From Atlantibacter subterraneus (lineage in GTDB: Bacteria > Pseudomonadota > Gammaproteobacteria > Enterobacterales > Enterobacteriaceae), in assembly GCF_007570865.1 (NCBI RefSeq), contig NZ_VLPS01000008.1:186001-250000 (forward strand): a DNA stretch of 64,000 bases, read 5' to 3'. The translations under genes and the position numbers were made by a program. Below are positions 56,561-64,000 of the stretch, piece after piece (within the stretch, counting starts at the first letter, position 1; each line of letters begins with the position of its first letter). Under the pieces are notes generated by a model. The model was given only the letters and a program-made list of their open reading frames with translations. It had not been told where the DNA came from and did not search any database.

Positions 56561-58159
56561 ATGGGTTCTCAGTCTTCTGCTTTTCGCCCCAAACTCTGGG
56601 TGCCGGGCGATCTCAACGCCTTTTTCGGGCTATTCACTAACGTGCTGTTAAACGTGCTGGTGCTGAGCGGGCTGGCGCTGTATGTGGCGCAAATCCCGGC
56701 GGAAACGGTGTTTGGCCGTATTCTGCCCGCGCTGGGCATCGCCCTGCCTCTCGGCAACCTGTTTTATGCCTGGCTCGCCTGGAAACTGGCGAAACGCGAA
56801 GGGCGCAACGATGTAACCGCCCTGCCTTACGGCCCCAGCGTGCCGCATATGTTTATCGTGGTGTTCGTGGTGATGCTGCCGACGCTGCTGATCCACAAAG
56901 ACTGGATGCTGGCCTGGAAGCTCGGGCTGATCTGGGCGATGATCGTCGGCGTGATTGTGCTGGCCGGAGTGATCGTGGGGCCAACCATCCGTAAATACAC
57001 GCCGCGCGCCGCCATGCTGGGCACGCTGGCCGGCATCGCCATTGCGTTTATCGCCATGCGTCCGGCGTATCAGATGTTCGATACCGCGTGGATCGGCGTG
57101 GTCTGTTTCGCCATCATCCTGCTGAACTGGGTGGGTAACGTGCGTTTGCCGTTCGGCCTGCCGGGCGGCCTGGCGGTGGTGCTGGTGGGCTGCGTGCTGG
57201 GCTGGGGCGCGACTCTGCTGGGCTTTAGCGACATCATGAACCCGGCGGCGGTGGGCGAAGCGGCACAGCGCTTCTCGTTGCATCTGCCGTCGATTTCCGG
57301 GGATGTGTTCTCGGTGCCGATGGAGCTGGTGTGGCCGCTGCTGGTCACCGCCATCCCGCTGGGTATTTTCAACTTCACCGAAATTCTTAATAACGTCGAA
57401 TCCGCCGCCGTGGGCGGCGACAGCTACAACCTGCGCGCGGTACTGGCGGCAGACGGCGTGGGCGCTATCGTCGGCGCGCTGCTGGGTTCGCCGTTCCCGC
57501 CAGCGGTGTATATCGGCCATCCGGGTTGGAAAGCCATGGGCGGGCGCATCGGTTACTCTCTCGGCACCGGCATCTGTATGGCGCTGGTGTGCTTCCTCGG
57601 CTTAACCGCCCTGCTGCTGTCGATTATTCCTCTGGTGGCTATCGTACCGATCCTGCTGTTTATCGGGCTGGTGATTGGCGCGCAGGCGTTCCAGGTGTCG
57701 CCAAAACGCCATGCTCCGGCGATTGTGCTGGCGCTGGTACCGAACATCGCTGAATGGGCGAAAACCCAGGTAGACGGCGCGCTGTCTGCGGCGGGCGCGA
57801 ATCCCGTACAGCTACCTGCAGAGATCGCCGCCAGCATGGCCAATAACGGCGTGCTGTATCACGGCATGGCGACCACCGGCGGCGGCGCGGTGCTGGCGGG
57901 CCTGATGCTCGGCGCGATTGCGGCGTTCATTATCGACCGGCGCTTCAACTGGGCGGCGGTCTATTCCGCCGCCGCCACCATTCTGTCGTTCTTCGGCTTT
58001 ATTCACGGGCACCAGATGGCGTTTAACGCCTCGCCGACCGTGACCTTTGGCTATGGCGTCGCCACGCTGATCTTTATCGTGATGGCCCTGCAACAAAGCA
58101 AAGCCGACGGTAAAACCGACTGGTCGCCGATTGATAACGGCGATGAACCGATGCACTGA
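56561..58159 (+). CDS. NCS2/xanthine-uracil-type permease
   Basis: A 532-residue membrane protein with about 12-14 hydrophobic helices, WVPGDLNAFFGLFTNVLLNV at the N-terminus, ALPYGPSVPHMF, and the ILNNVESAAVGGDSYNLRAVLAADGVGA region, typical of AzgA/NCS2-like permeases for purines, pyrimidines or related ring compounds. It ends the operon and likely imports the nitrogen compound that is degraded. AAGGAGAGC precedes the ATG. Followed by a strong terminator. Confidence 0.85.
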   Translation: MGSQSSAFRPKLWVPGDLNAFFGLFTNVLLNVLVLSGLALYVAQIPAETVFGRILPALGIALPLGNLFYAWLAWKLAKREGRNDVTALPYGPSVPHMFIVVFVVMLPTLLIHKDWMLAWKLGLIWAMIVGVIVLAGVIVGPTIRKYTPRAAMLGTLAGIAIAFIAMRPAYQMFDTAWIGVVCFAIILLNWVGNVRLPFGLPGGLAVVLVGCVLGWGATLLGFSDIMNPAAVGEAAQRFSLHLPSISGDVFSVPMELVWPLLVTAIPLGIFNFTEILNNVESAAVGGDSYNLRAVLAADGVGAIVGALLGSPFPPAVYIGHPGWKAMGGRIGYSLGTGICMALVCFLGLTALLLSIIPLVAIVPILLFIGLVIGAQAFQVSPKRHAPAIVLALVPNIAEWAKTQVDGALSAAGANPVQLPAEIAASMANNGVLYHGMATTGGGAVLAGLMLGAIAAFIIDRRFNWAAVYSAAATILSFFGFIHGHQMAFNASPTVTFGYGVATLIFIVMALQQSKADGKTDWSPIDNGDEPMH

Positions 58160-58179
58160 TTAGCAGACCGTGACCTGAA

Positions 58180-58206
58180 AGCCCAACCTTCGCGTTGGGC
58201 TTTTTA
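58180..58206 (+). terminator. terminator of the carbamoyl-compound operon
   Basis: AGCCCAAC (58180-58187), loop CTTCGC, GTTGGGCT (58194-58201) then TTTTT, 20 bp after the permease stop. Confidence 0.9.
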
Positions 58207-58278
58207 TTATTTAACTCCGCAAAAATGCTTAAGTATGGGTAAGCTGTAGGAGGAGACTTTTTCGACGGGAGCTGTGAT

Positions 58279-59841
58279 TTGTCTTTTCGCCAGAACATAA
58301 GCAGAACGCTTGCGCTTGATACTTCTCTTGGCCGAACCCTGACGATTTTTATCGCCTGTTTGCTGATCGGCACCCTCGCCGCCAATATTTTATCGTTATA
58401 CCTCTCCTGGGAACGAACCGTACAAGAGGCGGAAAGCGAGGCGATTAACCTGTCGATTTCCCAGGCCCGGCAGGCCGAAGATACTTTTTTGCAAACCGAT
58501 CTGGCGCTCCAGCAGATCCGGCGCGCCGTGGGCAATGACGCGCCGGACGCGCGCTATAACTATCTGCTTTCCGACCTGAAAGACCGGTTGCCGCAGCTGC
58601 ATGGCCTGTTTGTGTTTGATGCTCAGGGCAACTGGAAAAGCACCTCGTTTAACTACGCCCCGCCGGATGTGAATAACTCAGACCGCGAGTATTTTACTTA
58701 TCACCAGCAGAACCGGCAGACGGGCACCCATATCGGCCATGTGATTCGCAGCCGCACCACCGGCGACTGGATCATTCCCGTTTCTCTGCGCATTAACGAT
58801 CCGGATGGGGCTTTCGCCGGGGTGATCCTGGCGACCATCAAGCTGGATTACTTTAAAAAGTTTTATGCTTATTTCGAAATGGGCAACAAAGATCTGCTGG
58901 CGTTACTGCTGCTGGACGGTACCGCACTGTATGTCCGCCCGTTTACTGAAACGGTGATCAACCGGAACCTCTCTTACAGCCCGCTGTTTAAACGGGAACT
59001 GGTGCGCGTGGACCAGGGGAGCGCCACCTGGCTGTCGGCGCTGGATGGCATTGTGCGCGTGTATGGTTTTGCCCGCATCGAAAACTACCCGCTGGTGGTG
59101 GTCGCCGGCTTCGATCGCTCTGCGCTGCGCCGCCACTGGGTAGAATCGAACCTTACCGACTGGCTGATTAACGTGCTGCTGCTTGCCGGGCTGCTGGTAA
59201 TGGGGCGCGTGATGTTCAGGCAGGTACGGATCAACAGCGACGACCAGCTTGAGATGTCACACCTGAGAGACGACCTGGTGAAAATAAACCAGACGCTCCA
59301 GACCATGGCGATGGTGGATGGGCTTACCGGCCTGGCCAACCGCCGGAAATTTGATATCGCGCTGCAACAGGCGCTGGCGGATTCAGCAATTACCGGAAAA
59401 CCCGTTTCGCTGATCCTGCTCGATATCGACTACTTTAAGCGTTACAACGATGCCTGTGGCCACGTAGCTGGCGACGCCTGCCTGCGTATCGCCGGAAATG
59501 TGCTGGAAACGGCGGCGCTGCGTACCGACGACCTGGTAGCCCGCTACGGCGGTGAGGAGTTCGCCATTATCCTGCCAAATACCGCGGCGGAAGATGCGCT
59601 TAAGGTGGCCTGGCGGGCGGTGCGCAGGGTGAGCGATAAAAAAATACCCCATCCGGCAACGGATAATGAGGAGCATATCGTGACCATCAGCGCGGGCTGC
59701 TATTCGGTTACCGGCAGCGGTTCAGAACAGGATGTGGCGGCGCTGATCCAGGGCGCAGACCGCGCGTTGTATCAGTCGAAGAAGCAGGGGCGAAATCGGG
59801 CGACGTGCGGGTCGGATACACTCAGTCAGAAAACGAAATAA
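58279..59841 (+). CDS. membrane diguanylate cyclase with periplasmic sensor domain
   Basis: A 520-residue protein. Helix 1 (about 19-40), a periplasmic Cache-like region with FVFDAQGNWKSTS, NNSDREYFTYHQ and IRSRTTGDWIIPVSLRI, helix 2 (about 296-314), then a GGDEF domain. The active site reads GGEEF at about residue 424 and a full RxxD product-inhibition site (RTDD) lies five residues before it, so an active and feedback-controlled c-di-GMP synthase is expected. It starts with TTG at 58279 after GGAG. Its last 20 bp overlap the convergent AlbA_2 gene. Confidence 0.88.
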   Translation: MSFRQNISRTLALDTSLGRTLTIFIACLLIGTLAANILSLYLSWERTVQEAESEAINLSISQARQAEDTFLQTDLALQQIRRAVGNDAPDARYNYLLSDLKDRLPQLHGLFVFDAQGNWKSTSFNYAPPDVNNSDREYFTYHQQNRQTGTHIGHVIRSRTTGDWIIPVSLRINDPDGAFAGVILATIKLDYFKKFYAYFEMGNKDLLALLLLDGTALYVRPFTETVINRNLSYSPLFKRELVRVDQGSATWLSALDGIVRVYGFARIENYPLVVVAGFDRSALRRHWVESNLTDWLINVLLLAGLLVMGRVMFRQVRINSDDQLEMSHLRDDLVKINQTLQTMAMVDGLTGLANRRKFDIALQQALADSAITGKPVSLILLDIDYFKRYNDACGHVAGDACLRIAGNVLETAALRTDDLVARYGGEEFAIILPNTAAEDALKVAWRAVRRVSDKKIPHPATDNEEHIVTISAGCYSVTGSGSEQDVAALIQGADRALYQSKKQGRNRATCGSDTLSQKTK

Positions 59842-61801
59842 GCGTATATCCTTGCCTTGGTGAGTTAGGTTTATTGGGAAATGCCAGTTTCAGCTGCTTC
59901 GAGTCCACCATAGGCTTCAGGTAATTCTGACGAATACTCTGCGCCTTACGCCCCAGTAATATTTCCATTACCGCGACTGACAGGTAGTGACCATCGCACA
60001 ATCTGACAAGAAGCTGTTCCATCACCTCAGTATCCAGCCGCCGTTGTTTTCGTGCGGGTGCCGTCAACGCCTCGAGCATTTCTCTGAACTCAATGCTTAA
60101 TTCGTCAAGATCATCAATGAAAGGTTTATCTAACAGGTGGCTGATAAACCGCCCATGTTCATCCCTTCTATGATGGCTATCTGCTAAGACAGGATCGCTA
60201 TGCGTTAAGTTATTTGCGCTATGCGTTAAGTCCTGCACGCTATGCGTTAAGCCAGAGGAAGAGCTTAACGCATTAGCAAACACCTCTTCAGGAGAGGGCA
60301 ATGCCATACCAGGCAGACTGTATGATTTATCTCGCTTTTCACCACTGGCGATAAGAAAGCCTTTATCCACTAACTTTGGAAATGCAAGGGTCACATCTCG
60401 AGAGTGCCGCGTTGTTAACTGACAGACTCTCTCATGGTTCACCCAACCTTCTGTCGCCGTGGTAATAACGATCATTCGTTCGAGTTCATCAAGCTGATAA
60501 AAACGTTGGCCAAACAGTACATTGAGCCGTTCCGTCACTTCCTGTGATACCAGGCTTATCATGGAAAGTTCAAGCAGGGTTTGTTCTGAAGGCTCCGTTT
60601 TCTCATACAGCTTTGGAGTGCGCAAGTTTGCCCATTTCCAGCCGCTCATAATTTTGGGAACGCCAGAACCTGCACGCTCGCCAGCGCCGATCATTAAAAA
60701 CATTTGGTGCATTCGACGATTACGACAATCACTTTCTCCACCTTTAACGGCAATATCCGGCGGTATACGCATCAAGCCAGGGTTACGAAAACCGAAAAGG
60801 TCTGGTCGCCTGACCACTAAAATCGAGCTTCTCCCCGTATAATCAGCATGAACCAGTGTGTTAACAAGCGCCTCGCGGATAGCCTCATGTACTTTCGTTT
60901 CATCCAAACGAATGCCGTCCTGTAATTCAAAAGGTACCTTCAGATCGGTGATGAGTTTTCGATAGGTCCGACGGAAAAAATCGAAGATATTGCCTGACCA
61001 TGATCCATCAGGATAGATACGATCGATCCAGCGAGAGTCAGGTTGCACATCATCTCGCTCACGATAATCAACAAAATAGTTCGGGACAGCTTCCTGAATT
61101 GCGTTCCAGGAACCAAACATCAAAATACCGGCAAGGGTTACCCCTTCTTCTCCGCTCTGACGATTTTTTCGCCAGCCACCTATATTCCAGAATAAATCGA
61201 TCAGCTCCAGTTCCAGCCACGGATGCTGAGGCTTCGCAATAGCAAAGAGATTGCGGTATGCACGCAAGCTATCCTGATCGATATCACTGAAGTTAAACCC
61301 GACAAGTATCCTGTCATCACGACTATCCTCAACCTGCTCAGCCAACATTCTTTTAATTTGCTCTTCCGAACAATGACAATCTCCTTCATGGCGTCGGATA
61401 TATGTCTCCGTCATGGGTTGATTGTTAAGATAGACAGGCTTTTGCTCGCGCCTTGCGGCAGGGATCTCGATAACAATAATCGATTTATTATCAAGGTTTA
61501 TTATCTGAACCGAATGCTCGGTTAATAAATTGACGTTAACTTTCTTTTTGTTATTTACGGTATCAAACAGCTGTTTCGTCACGATGGCGATATCGCTGAT
61601 TCCTTCAATGATAAAGATTCCTTTCTTTTCTCTGACGCCCAGAACAACATAACCCCCACGGGTATTCGCCATCGCACTGTATGTACGCCAGAAATCCTCC
61701 GGGAGCTTACCTTTGCCCTCCGCTCCCTGCGCCAACTTAAACTCGAGTTCAACTGATTCAGAAAGTGTTTGTAAATCCACCAGGTCACTGACAGAAAGCA
61801 T
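59822..61801 (-). CDS. AlbA_2/Schlafen-type DNA-binding, ATP-binding regulator
   Basis: A 659-residue protein. Residues about 10-130 are an AlbA_2 (Schlafen-like) domain (VELEFKLAQG, AMANTRGGYVVLGVREKKG, IEIPAARREQKPVYLN, YIRRHEGDCHC). About 300-400 is a GHKL-type HATPase_c_4 region (REALVNTLVHADYTG, NPGLMRIPPDIAVKGGESDCRN). A winged-helix region follows (VNHERVCQLTTRHSRDVTLAFPKLVDKGFL), then a linker with threefold LTHS repeats and a C-terminal helical domain. Such proteins occur widely in mobile and defence contexts; function unclear. It is convergent with the cyclase gene. Confidence 0.8.
   Translation of the reverse strand: MLSVSDLVDLQTLSESVELEFKLAQGAEGKGKLPEDFWRTYSAMANTRGGYVVLGVREKKGIFIIEGISDIAIVTKQLFDTVNNKKKVNVNLLTEHSVQIINLDNKSIIVIEIPAARREQKPVYLNNQPMTETYIRRHEGDCHCSEEQIKRMLAEQVEDSRDDRILVGFNFSDIDQDSLRAYRNLFAIAKPQHPWLELELIDLFWNIGGWRKNRQSGEEGVTLAGILMFGSWNAIQEAVPNYFVDYRERDDVQPDSRWIDRIYPDGSWSGNIFDFFRRTYRKLITDLKVPFELQDGIRLDETKVHEAIREALVNTLVHADYTGRSSILVVRRPDLFGFRNPGLMRIPPDIAVKGGESDCRNRRMHQMFLMIGAGERAGSGVPKIMSGWKWANLRTPKLYEKTEPSEQTLLELSMISLVSQEVTERLNVLFGQRFYQLDELERMIVITTATEGWVNHERVCQLTTRHSRDVTLAFPKLVDKGFLIASGEKRDKSYSLPGMALPSPEEVFANALSSSSGLTHSVQDLTHSANNLTHSDPVLADSHHRRDEHGRFISHLLDKPFIDDLDELSIEFREMLEALTAPARKQRRLDTEVMEQLLVRLCDGHYLSVAVMEILLGRKAQSIRQNYLKPMVDSKQLKLAFPNKPNSPRQGYTLISFSD
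60196..60251 (-). repeat. three tandem 21-bp repeats inside the AlbA_2 gene
   Basis: CGCTATGCGTTAAG occurs at 60196-60209, 60217-60230 and 60238-60251, a strict 21-bp period. It codes for heptad-spaced LTHS motifs in an apparently unstructured linker, so repeat number can change in steps of seven residues without breaking the frame. Confidence 0.9.
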
Positions 61802-62069
61802 AATTAATCTGGCACCTGTTTAAGTTAACAATCCAGAAAGCGATAAGGATAACCTGAGCGAATATTTGACCGTATAAACAATGTAAAAGGCCCCAGGCGC
61901 ATCCGGAAATTTCATCCTACGTCCAGAATTCATACCACCCGCGCCTGAATACAGGTAATAAAAATATTATTTATCAGTAAATTATAAGAAAAAAGCCTAA
62001 CCCTGTGGTTGAGGTTGCTGCATTAGAATGGTGATAAAGAATGAGAGTTACTTCGCTTGATCTGCCGAT

Positions 62070-62163
62070 CTGCCCCCGGAGGTTCAAATCCTCGTCGGCC
62101 CCAGAAAGCAAAAAACCCAACCTTACGGTTGGGTTTTTCTGAATTTGGTCGGTGATAGAGGAT
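62070..62163. repeat. 94-bp direct repeat, copy A (includes tRNA-Pro 3' fragment)
   Basis: Matches 62238-62331 at 92 of 94 positions, 168 bp apart. It contains a T-arm-like piece (GGAGGTTCAAATCCTC), a copy of the tRNA terminator (stem arms 62111-62122 and 62127-62138) and the last 18 bases of tRNA-Pro on the minus strand (62146-62163), after which the tRNA match stops. Confidence 0.92.
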
Positions 62164-62168
62164 GACTT

Positions 62169-62208
62169 GCCGCTGCGCGGCTCGCCCTGCGGGCCGTTGC
62201 TGCGCAAC
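62169..62208. repeat. cluster of small hairpins with TGC loops
   Basis: GCCGC-TGC-GCGGC (62169-62181), GCCC-TGC-GGGC (62184-62194) and GTTGC-TGC-GCAAC (62196-62208) follow each other with 1-2 bases between, and a fourth imperfect one lies at 62212-62228. All have TGC at the centre. They fill most of the DNA between the two copies of the tRNA-linked repeat. Confidence 0.8.
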
Positions 62209-62237
62209 GTTGTCTCGCTGCGCTCGACTCGAACCTC

Positions 62238-62390
<153 letters not shown>

Positions 62391-62479
62391 AATTGCGGGG
62401 CGCATCTTACTGCCGCACACCCCAACCGTCAATCCCTTAATCAAAAAAAGCCATCCGATCGGCTGAAAAGCCAGCAACC

Positions 62480-64000
62480 TTACTTCCCTTCCGGGACGTG
62501 ACACCAGTTGTTGTTCTCATTAATGCCGCCGTTCGGCGAGGTGTAGCCCAGGCAACCCATGATGGTATCGTACAGCTCCACGTGGCGACGCGGCACTTTC
62601 ATCTCCGCCTGCTGCTTGAGGTGCTGGAACGAACGCTGGTGATCCGGATTCTCCAGATATTTGTCCGACATCCAGACCATCATCGGCACGCGGAACTGTT
62701 CCGGCGGTGCAATGTTGCGCGGCGTGCCGTGCAGATGCTCTTTCTCGTTGATGGATTCGCCATGGTCCGCCGCGTAAAACACAATCGCTTTCTTATCACG
62801 CAGTTGATCAATCACGTCATCAATAAAGCTGTCGACATAAAGCACGGTGTTGTCGAACGCATTGACCAGCTGTTGTTTGCTACAGTCTTTATCAATACCC
62901 ATACACTCCGGCTGGAATTTGGCGAAATCACGGGTATAACGCTGAACATAGTTATAATGCGATCCCTTGGTATGCAGAATAATCATGTGCTTGCCGTTCG
63001 GATGCTGGGCGAGAGAATTCTGCATTTCGTTAACCAGCAGCATGTCGTCCACCTGCTTGCCGCGGTTGCGCGGCTCTGCGCCAATTTGCTCGCGGTAAGC
63101 GATGTTATCCGCCATGGTGTTGCTGTAAAACCACAGTTCGCTCTGCATCGCCAGTACGTCGGCGCTAAAACCCAACTGCTTCAGTACCGCAAAGACGTTT
63201 TGCTCTTTCAGGGTACGCTGCGGGTTATCTTCCGCCCCACCCTCGCGCACAAACATGCAGCGCAAAGAGAGCTTGGTCGCGGTGTCGCAGGAATAGCCCC
63301 GGAAAGCCACCAGGTTCTTCTCTTTCGCGAGTTTCGGCGTGGTATCGCGTTCATAACCCAGCATACCCATATGATCCCAGCGGGTAGTTTCACCGATGAT
63401 AAACACCATGTAGGTATCATCAATATCCGCAGGTGCCTGATAGCTATACTTCTTTGCCGGGTTGATCAGCGATTTATTATCGTTGGATTCATCCACCTGC
63501 GCCCAGGCATACAGGCCCAGCGCTGACAGCCAGTTAGACGGCAGATAGGAGTTCGCAACGACACCGCCGTAGCTCGGCATATCCACGCCGGAGCTACGCT
63601 CAACGCGTTTTTGCTGCATATCCAGCAGGCGAATCGGCGCCCAAACCAGCAGGCCCGCCATCACCACGATGCCCGCGCTGCGCAGCCGGACGCCGCGCGT
63701 GGTGAGCTGTTTCCACAAGGTGTCATCGCAGCGGTTAAACCAAATCAACCACAGCGGAACCGCACTCACCAGCGCCATCCAGACGAAGAAGCCCCAGCCA
63801 ACCACCTCTTTGGATAAATCAATATCCGTGGTCATCACCGAGGCGATAATGCCGTAGCCAATGACCACATTCAGGAAGGTCATGTAGTAACTTGCGCCAG
63901 ACGAGAATAATACAATCAATGTGGTGAGGACTTTCCAGGCGCGCCGCCCCAATAGTGAAAGAATGCGCAACAGGAAAAAGGTGACTAATACCGTGCCGAC
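62480..64000 (-). CDS. eptB: Kdo2-lipid A phosphoethanolamine transferase EptB, 5' end outside the window
   Basis: 507 codons are visible; the reading frame is open at the window edge and the E. coli protein has 563 residues, so roughly 55 N-terminal residues are missing. Four of five inner-membrane helices are followed by a periplasmic sulfatase-fold domain with the zinc/nucleophile motif VFIIGETTRWDHMG (Thr nucleophile), SHYNY, and the metal-binding FYAADHGES and HLHGTP motifs. It adds phosphoethanolamine to the outer Kdo of LPS. Downstream is tRNA-Pro on the same strand. Confidence 0.96.
   Translation of the reverse strand, partial: VGTVLVTFFLLRILSLLGRRAWKVLTTLIVLFSSGASYYMTFLNVVIGYGIIASVMTTDIDLSKEVVGWGFFVWMALVSAVPLWLIWFNRCDDTLWKQLTTRGVRLRSAGIVVMAGLLVWAPIRLLDMQQKRVERSSGVDMPSYGGVVANSYLPSNWLSALGLYAWAQVDESNDNKSLINPAKKYSYQAPADIDDTYMVFIIGETTRWDHMGMLGYERDTTPKLAKEKNLVAFRGYSCDTATKLSLRCMFVREGGAEDNPQRTLKEQNVFAVLKQLGFSADVLAMQSELWFYSNTMADNIAYREQIGAEPRNRGKQVDDMLLVNEMQNSLAQHPNGKHMIILHTKGSHYNYVQRYTRDFAKFQPECMGIDKDCSKQQLVNAFDNTVLYVDSFIDDVIDQLRDKKAIVFYAADHGESINEKEHLHGTPRNIAPPEQFRVPMMVWMSDKYLENPDHQRSFQHLKQQAEMKVPRRHVELYDTIMGCLGYTSPNGGINENNNWCHVPEGK

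Noticed and set aside
62498-63526. 342-codon frame antisense to eptB
   Set aside because: Shadow of the well-conserved eptB frame.

Overview
The window is a chromosomal segment of a member of the Enterobacteriaceae (Enterobacter/Kosakonia/Citrobacter-like, not E. coli itself). Evidence: gor, rlmJ, prlC, rsmJ, kdgK, pdeH (yhjH), yhjG, yhjJ, dctA and pdeK (yhjK), then dppABCDF, a tRNA-Pro(CGG) and eptB, all with close E. coli-like protein sequences and the E. coli neighbourhood logic, mixed with accessory genes that E. coli K-12 lacks here. Genus-level placement is inference from gene content only.

Layout. 1-12 kb: end of a short-chain dehydrogenase, a GNAT acetyltransferase, a membrane-anchored HEPN-type protein with a P1-family aminopeptidase, a MipA/OmpV-type outer-membrane protein, a two-gene membrane operon (MASE1-PAS protein and a HdeD-like membrane domain fused to a permuted papain-like domain), the stress pair yciE-katN, and yjiM-yjiL-DUF3343 (2-hydroxyacyl-CoA dehydratase-like protein, its activator ATPase and a small CxxC protein). 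12-17.5 kb: a MarR-GNAT fusion regulator with a near-ideal self-operator, then a sugar cassette (GH127 beta-L-arabinofuranosidase, GPH-family sugar:cation symporter, divergent AraC regulator). 17.6-32 kb: core genes gor to pdeK, including a textbook FliA promoter ahead of pdeH.

33-43 kb: the place between pdeK and dppF, where E. coli carries the bcs cellulose genes, holds pgaABCD (poly-beta-1,6-N-acetylglucosamine synthesis and export) with a long CsrA-type leader, followed by a toxin-antitoxin cluster: vapBC, an unrecognised protein divergent from a ribbon-helix-helix protein, and a tripartite hipBST system whose toxin keeps Ser57 and Ser59. 43-49 kb: dipeptide permease operon dppABCDF.

49.5-58.2 kb: a putative ATP-yielding ureide/carbamoyl-compound operon: LysR regulator, DUF2877 protein, isochorismatase-fold cysteine hydrolase, FdrA, DUF1116 (YlbE-like) protein, carbamate kinase, a stand-alone allophanate-hydrolase C-terminal-type domain and an NCS2-like permease. 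FdrA/YlbE/YlbF are reported in E. coli as an oxamate (oxalurate) carbamoyltransferase; here they are recombined with a hydrolase and a decarboxylase-like domain, so the substrate is probably different or extended. This is the best candidate for an undescribed pathway.

58.2-64 kb: a membrane diguanylate cyclase, an AlbA_2/Schlafen-type ATP-binding regulator with heptad amino-acid repeats, a duplicated fragment of the tRNA-Pro 3' end with a string of small hairpins, the intact tRNA-Pro and the 5'-truncated (by the window edge) eptB. Cyclic-di-GMP signalling recurs through the window (pdeH, pdeK, the GGEEF cyclase, and PgaC/PgaD as effector).
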